NCBI GenBank assembly: GCA_946055445.1
Contig: CAMGGF010000057.1
Location: 1-7,428 of the forward strand
Length of the DNA: 7,428 nucleotides
Reading direction: 5' to 3'
From: an uncultured Ruminococcus sp.
GTDB taxonomy: Bacteria; Bacillota; Clostridia; Oscillospirales; Acutalibacteraceae
Shown: piece by piece, positions 5,356 to 7,428 of the stretch
Layout of the letters: each line of letters starts with the position of its first letter
Position numbering within the stretch: the first letter of the stretch is position 1
Notes under the pieces: model-generated
What the model was told of the DNA's origin: nothing
The model's database searches: none
The model's input: only the letters and a program-made list of their open reading frames with translations
Position numbers and translations under genes: made by a program

Positions 5356-6181
5356 CAGCCCGGCAGATGTGCCTGCGGAAATTCGCGAACGCTTCGGCAT
5401 TCGCGTCATCCCGTTACACATTGTTATGGGTGAGAATTGCTACGAAGACGGCGTGAACATCACAACGGCGGATTTGTTTGCATTTTATGAAAAAACGGGA
5501 TTACTGCCGAAAACCTCGGCGGTTTCCATTGCGGAATACGAGGATTTTTTCAAAGAATTGACCGCCGACGGCAGTGCCGTGGTGCATTTGAGTTTTACCG
5601 CAAAACTTTCTTCTACGCACCAAAACGCGCGCCTTGCGGCAGAGGCGTTTGACAATGTATATGTGGTGGACTCCAAAAGTTTGACCACGGGCATTACGCT
5701 TTTATGCATCAAAGCGGCGGAAATGGCGGCGGCGGGGTGTGACGCGCCGACCATCGCGCACGAAATGGAATACAAGCGCGAAAAGGTTGTCACTACCTTT
5801 ATTTTGGACAAGTTGGAGTTTTTGCATAAGGGTGGCCGCTGTTCGGGCGTTGCCGCGCTCGGTGCAAACATTTTGGGTATAAAACCCTCTATTGTTATGC
5901 GGGACGGCGAATTGGTTGTCGGCAAAAAGTACCGCGGCAAAAGCGAGGCGTGCGAATTGCAATATGTGCGCGATTTACTGGCGCAGTACGCGGGGCAGAT
6001 TGATACCGACCGCATCATTTTGTGTCATACCGAGGGCGTGAGCGACGCGCAGTTGAAGGTGTTGCAAAAAGAGATTCACAAAACCCTCAAATTTAAAGAA
6101 TATATCACCTGCGGCGTGGGGTGCACCATCACCGCCCACTGCGGCGAAAAAACATTTTCGATAGAATTTATGTTAAGGTGA
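5330..6181 (+). CDS. DegV family fatty-acid-binding protein (FakB-like)
   Basis: This 283-residue cytoplasmic protein has the length and motif order of the DegV family, which binds a fatty acid; FakB members present it to the kinase FakA for phosphorylation and entry into phospholipids. The visible motifs are TDSPADVP (8-15), KTSAVSIAEYEDFF (61-74) with the conserved Thr-Ser pair, the serine loop LSFTAKLSS (87-95), VDSKSLTTG (113-121), LEFLHKGGRCSG (162-173), GIKPSIVMRDGEL (183-195), and a C-terminal TITAHCGEKTFSIEF with His270. In this family the Thr-Ser pair, the serine loop and this His line the carboxylate end of the pocket. The start is fixed by a GGGAGG site (5315-5320) nine bases upstream, inside the membrane-protein gene, implying coupled translation. 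No fakA-like kinase is in the window. The family assignment is firm, but the fatty-acid specificity cannot be read. Confidence 0.93.
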   Translation: MSKVIISTDSPADVPAEIRERFGIRVIPLHIVMGENCYEDGVNITTADLFAFYEKTGLLPKTSAVSIAEYEDFFKELTADGSAVVHLSFTAKLSSTHQNARLAAEAFDNVYVVDSKSLTTGITLLCIKAAEMAAAGCDAPTIAHEMEYKREKVVTTFILDKLEFLHKGGRCSGVAALGANILGIKPSIVMRDGELVVGKKYRGKSEACELQYVRDLLAQYAGQIDTDRIILCHTEGVSDAQLKVLQKEIHKTLKFKEYITCGVGCTITAHCGEKTFSIEFMLR

Positions 6182-6198
6182 GGGGAGGTGTCAGGCAA

Positions 6199-7101
6199 AT
6201 GAAAAAAGCAGTTTGTGTGTTGCTTGCCTTGCTCGTTTGCCTGAGCGCATTTTCGGCTTGCGCAGGCAAAGCGCAGGTATATGTGAACGGCGCGCCGATT
6301 GGCGACGGCGTTTTTGCCTATTTTTGCGATGCGGCGAAAAAAGCGTTGCCCGAAGCGAGCGCCGAGGAACAAACCGCAGAGGCGCATCGGCAAATTGCCG
6401 CGTATGTCGCAATCAACTCGGCGTTTGCAGAGCGCGGGCTGACGCTCTCCACTGCCGAAAAAGCGGCCGTTTCGCAAAGCGTCAACGATTTGTGGCGGCT
6501 GTTCGGCACATATTACACGGAACAGGGCGTTTCCAAGCAGGATTTGCTGTTGGTGGAAACCTCGAAAGCCTATAAAGATGCGGTTATGGCGGATTATTAC
6601 GCGCCCGACGGCGACAGTCCCGTTTCGGAAGAAACCTTAAAGACCTATTTTAACGAAAATTATGTGGCGTTTAAATCGATAACCGGATTTTTGACCACGG
6701 CGGATGACAGCGGCAATCCCGTGCCGTTGGCGGAGGCGGAAAAGCAAAAACTGACAGCCGCTTTTGAAAGTACCGCGGCGAAAATCAACGGCGGCTCTTC
6801 GGTGGAAGAACAGGCGTCCGCAATGGAAAACACCACCGTGAATACCGAAACGGTTGTGGTGCATCGCGACAACCCGAATTACCCTGACGGCTTTTTCGCG
6901 CAGGTCGCCGCTGTGGAAAACGGCACGGCCAAAGCATTTGCTTTGGGCGAATACATTTTTTTGGTGCAGCGTGAGGACATCACGGATGCAGACCGCAATC
7001 TGTTTGCGACCTATCGAAGGGACTGTCTGCGTACCTTAAAAGGCGCGGAATTTGCAACTGTGCTGGCAGAATGGACCGCCGTCTATACCGTGACAGAATA
7101 A
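6199..7101 (+). CDS. Lipoprotein resembling a SurA/PrsA-type foldase
   Basis: The ATG at 6199 gives 300 residues. It is chosen because it starts a typical lipoprotein signal peptide (Lys2-Lys3, hydrophobic core, FSAC with Cys21) and follows a GGGGAGG site about ten bases upstream. The frame is open further upstream, within the DegV gene. After the lipid-anchored Cys comes VYVNGAPIGDGVFAYF (27-42), typical of the start of the SurA/PrsA N-terminal chaperone domain, followed by a helical region to about residue 155. Residues 155-260 have the size and some of the pattern of a parvulin peptidyl-prolyl isomerase domain (FKSITGFLTTADD, then KINGGSSVEEQ, then GTAKAFALGEYIFLVQRED), but the usual HILV-type start is absent. 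If it is a foldase, it would act on secreted proteins outside the membrane. It lies 17 nt after the DegV stop, so it is the last gene of the operon. The family assignment is tentative. Confidence 0.7.
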   Translation: MKKAVCVLLALLVCLSAFSACAGKAQVYVNGAPIGDGVFAYFCDAAKKALPEASAEEQTAEAHRQIAAYVAINSAFAERGLTLSTAEKAAVSQSVNDLWRLFGTYYTEQGVSKQDLLLVETSKAYKDAVMADYYAPDGDSPVSEETLKTYFNENYVAFKSITGFLTTADDSGNPVPLAEAEKQKLTAAFESTAAKINGGSSVEEQASAMENTTVNTETVVVHRDNPNYPDGFFAQVAAVENGTAKAFALGEYIFLVQREDITDADRNLFATYRRDCLRTLKGAEFATVLAEWTAVYTVTE

Positions 7102-7134
7102 AGCGCGGTTTAAAATCACATATCGGTAATTTTT

Positions 7135-7165
7135 CGCGGCAGACAGTTTTGTCTGCCGCGTTTTT
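7135..7165 (+). terminator. Intrinsic terminator of the rightward gene block
   Basis: An 11-bp perfect GC-rich stem, CGCGGCAGACA (7135-7145) with TGTCTGCCGCG (7150-7160), closes a four-base GTTT loop and is followed directly by five T residues. It lies 33 nt after the last stop codon. On the minus strand the hairpin is followed by A residues, so it acts in one direction only. Confidence 0.95.
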
Positions 7166-7213
7166 GCGCCTCGCACACGGCGGGCGAACAATAGGAGCGT
7201 GTAAATTTTTATT

Positions 7214-7294
7214 TGTCATCCTGAGCGTAGCGAAGGATCTCAAAAGAAAAGTGTATCGAAAATGAGATTCTTCGCCTATCGGCTCAGAATGACA
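7214..7294. mobile_element. 81-bp MITE-like palindromic element, copy 2 (inverted)
   Basis: This is the reverse complement of the element at 2550-2630, with the same length of 81 bp and four substitutions. It ends in TGTCATCCTGAGC and GCTCAGAATGACA. Flanking similarity continues to about 7202 on the left and through ACGCGTAG (to 7302) on the right. It follows the operon terminator, so it is not needed for termination. Confidence 0.7.
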
Positions 7295-7303
7295 ACGCGT
7301 AGT

Positions 7304-7428
7304 GGCGGGTTTCCATGCCCGCCCGTAAAATTTGAAGTAATTTTGCGGAACAACACTGAGGTTGTTCCCTACGGGTTGTAGGGGCGGGTTTCCATGCCCG
7401 CCCGTGGATTTCGATATGATTTTACGGA
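7304..7428. repeat. Second hairpin array, running off the window
   Basis: It contains the same alternating units as the left array and in the same orientation. They are type B GGCGGG/CCCGCC (7304-7323), type A GGAACAAC/GTTGTTCC (7347-7368) and type B GGGCGGG/CCCGCCC (7382-7403). The last bases, ATTTTACGGA, are the start of another linker and type A hairpin cut by the window edge. The B-to-A start distance is 43 bp, as in the left array. Confidence 0.85.
7340..7374. repeat. 35-bp exact direct repeat, right copy
   Basis: It is identical to 2439-2473 in the same orientation and contains the type A hairpin with arms GGAACAAC/GTTGTTCC. Confidence 0.9.

Overview
The window looks like a chromosomal stretch of a Clostridia bacterium, probably from the Oscillospiraceae/Ruminococcaceae. 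Four things suggest this: a GGGtGRT-protein/NifU-like operon, a DegV-family protein, Gram-positive lipoproteins with strong purine-rich ribosome binding sites, and intergenic hairpin repeats of a kind I associate with gut Firmicutes. The family-level placement is an inference. No rRNA, tRNA, CRISPR array, transposase or phage gene is visible.

Layout. The left third (67-2147) reads leftward: a small 84-aa hypothetical gene, then a NifU-like Fe-S scaffold gene and a GGGtGRT gene only 14 nt apart. The Fe-S pair has its own near-consensus promoter, with a long symmetric operator-like dyad just downstream of it. The small gene has a separate promoter, followed by a GAAC-N4-GTTC element that resembles a LexA/SOS box. 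Positions 2148-2848 form a divergent intergenic region of about 700 bp. It carries an array of five short hairpins, an 81-bp palindromic MITE-like element and a rightward promoter.

The right two thirds (2849-7101) read rightward: a large surface lipoprotein with a repetitive stalk and a seven-bladed beta-propeller, a six-helix membrane protein resembling the YjdF/DUF2238 family, a DegV-type fatty-acid-binding protein, and a second lipoprotein resembling a SurA/PrsA-type foldase. The last three are tightly packed (26-nt overlap, then 17-nt gap). The propeller gene ends 41 nt upstream with no terminator between, so all four may form one transcript, ending at a strong intrinsic terminator at 7135-7165.

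After the terminator come a second, inverted copy of the MITE-like element (77 of 81 positions identical) and a second hairpin array that runs off the window. The four rightward genes are therefore bracketed by inverted and direct repeats. Their shared theme is the cell envelope: two lipoproteins, a membrane protein and a lipid-binding protein. The Fe-S pair is functionally separate. The points most worth a second look are the covarying two-hairpin repeat unit, the repeat-bracketed envelope block, the operator-like dyad of the Fe-S operon, and the possible SOS control of the small gene.
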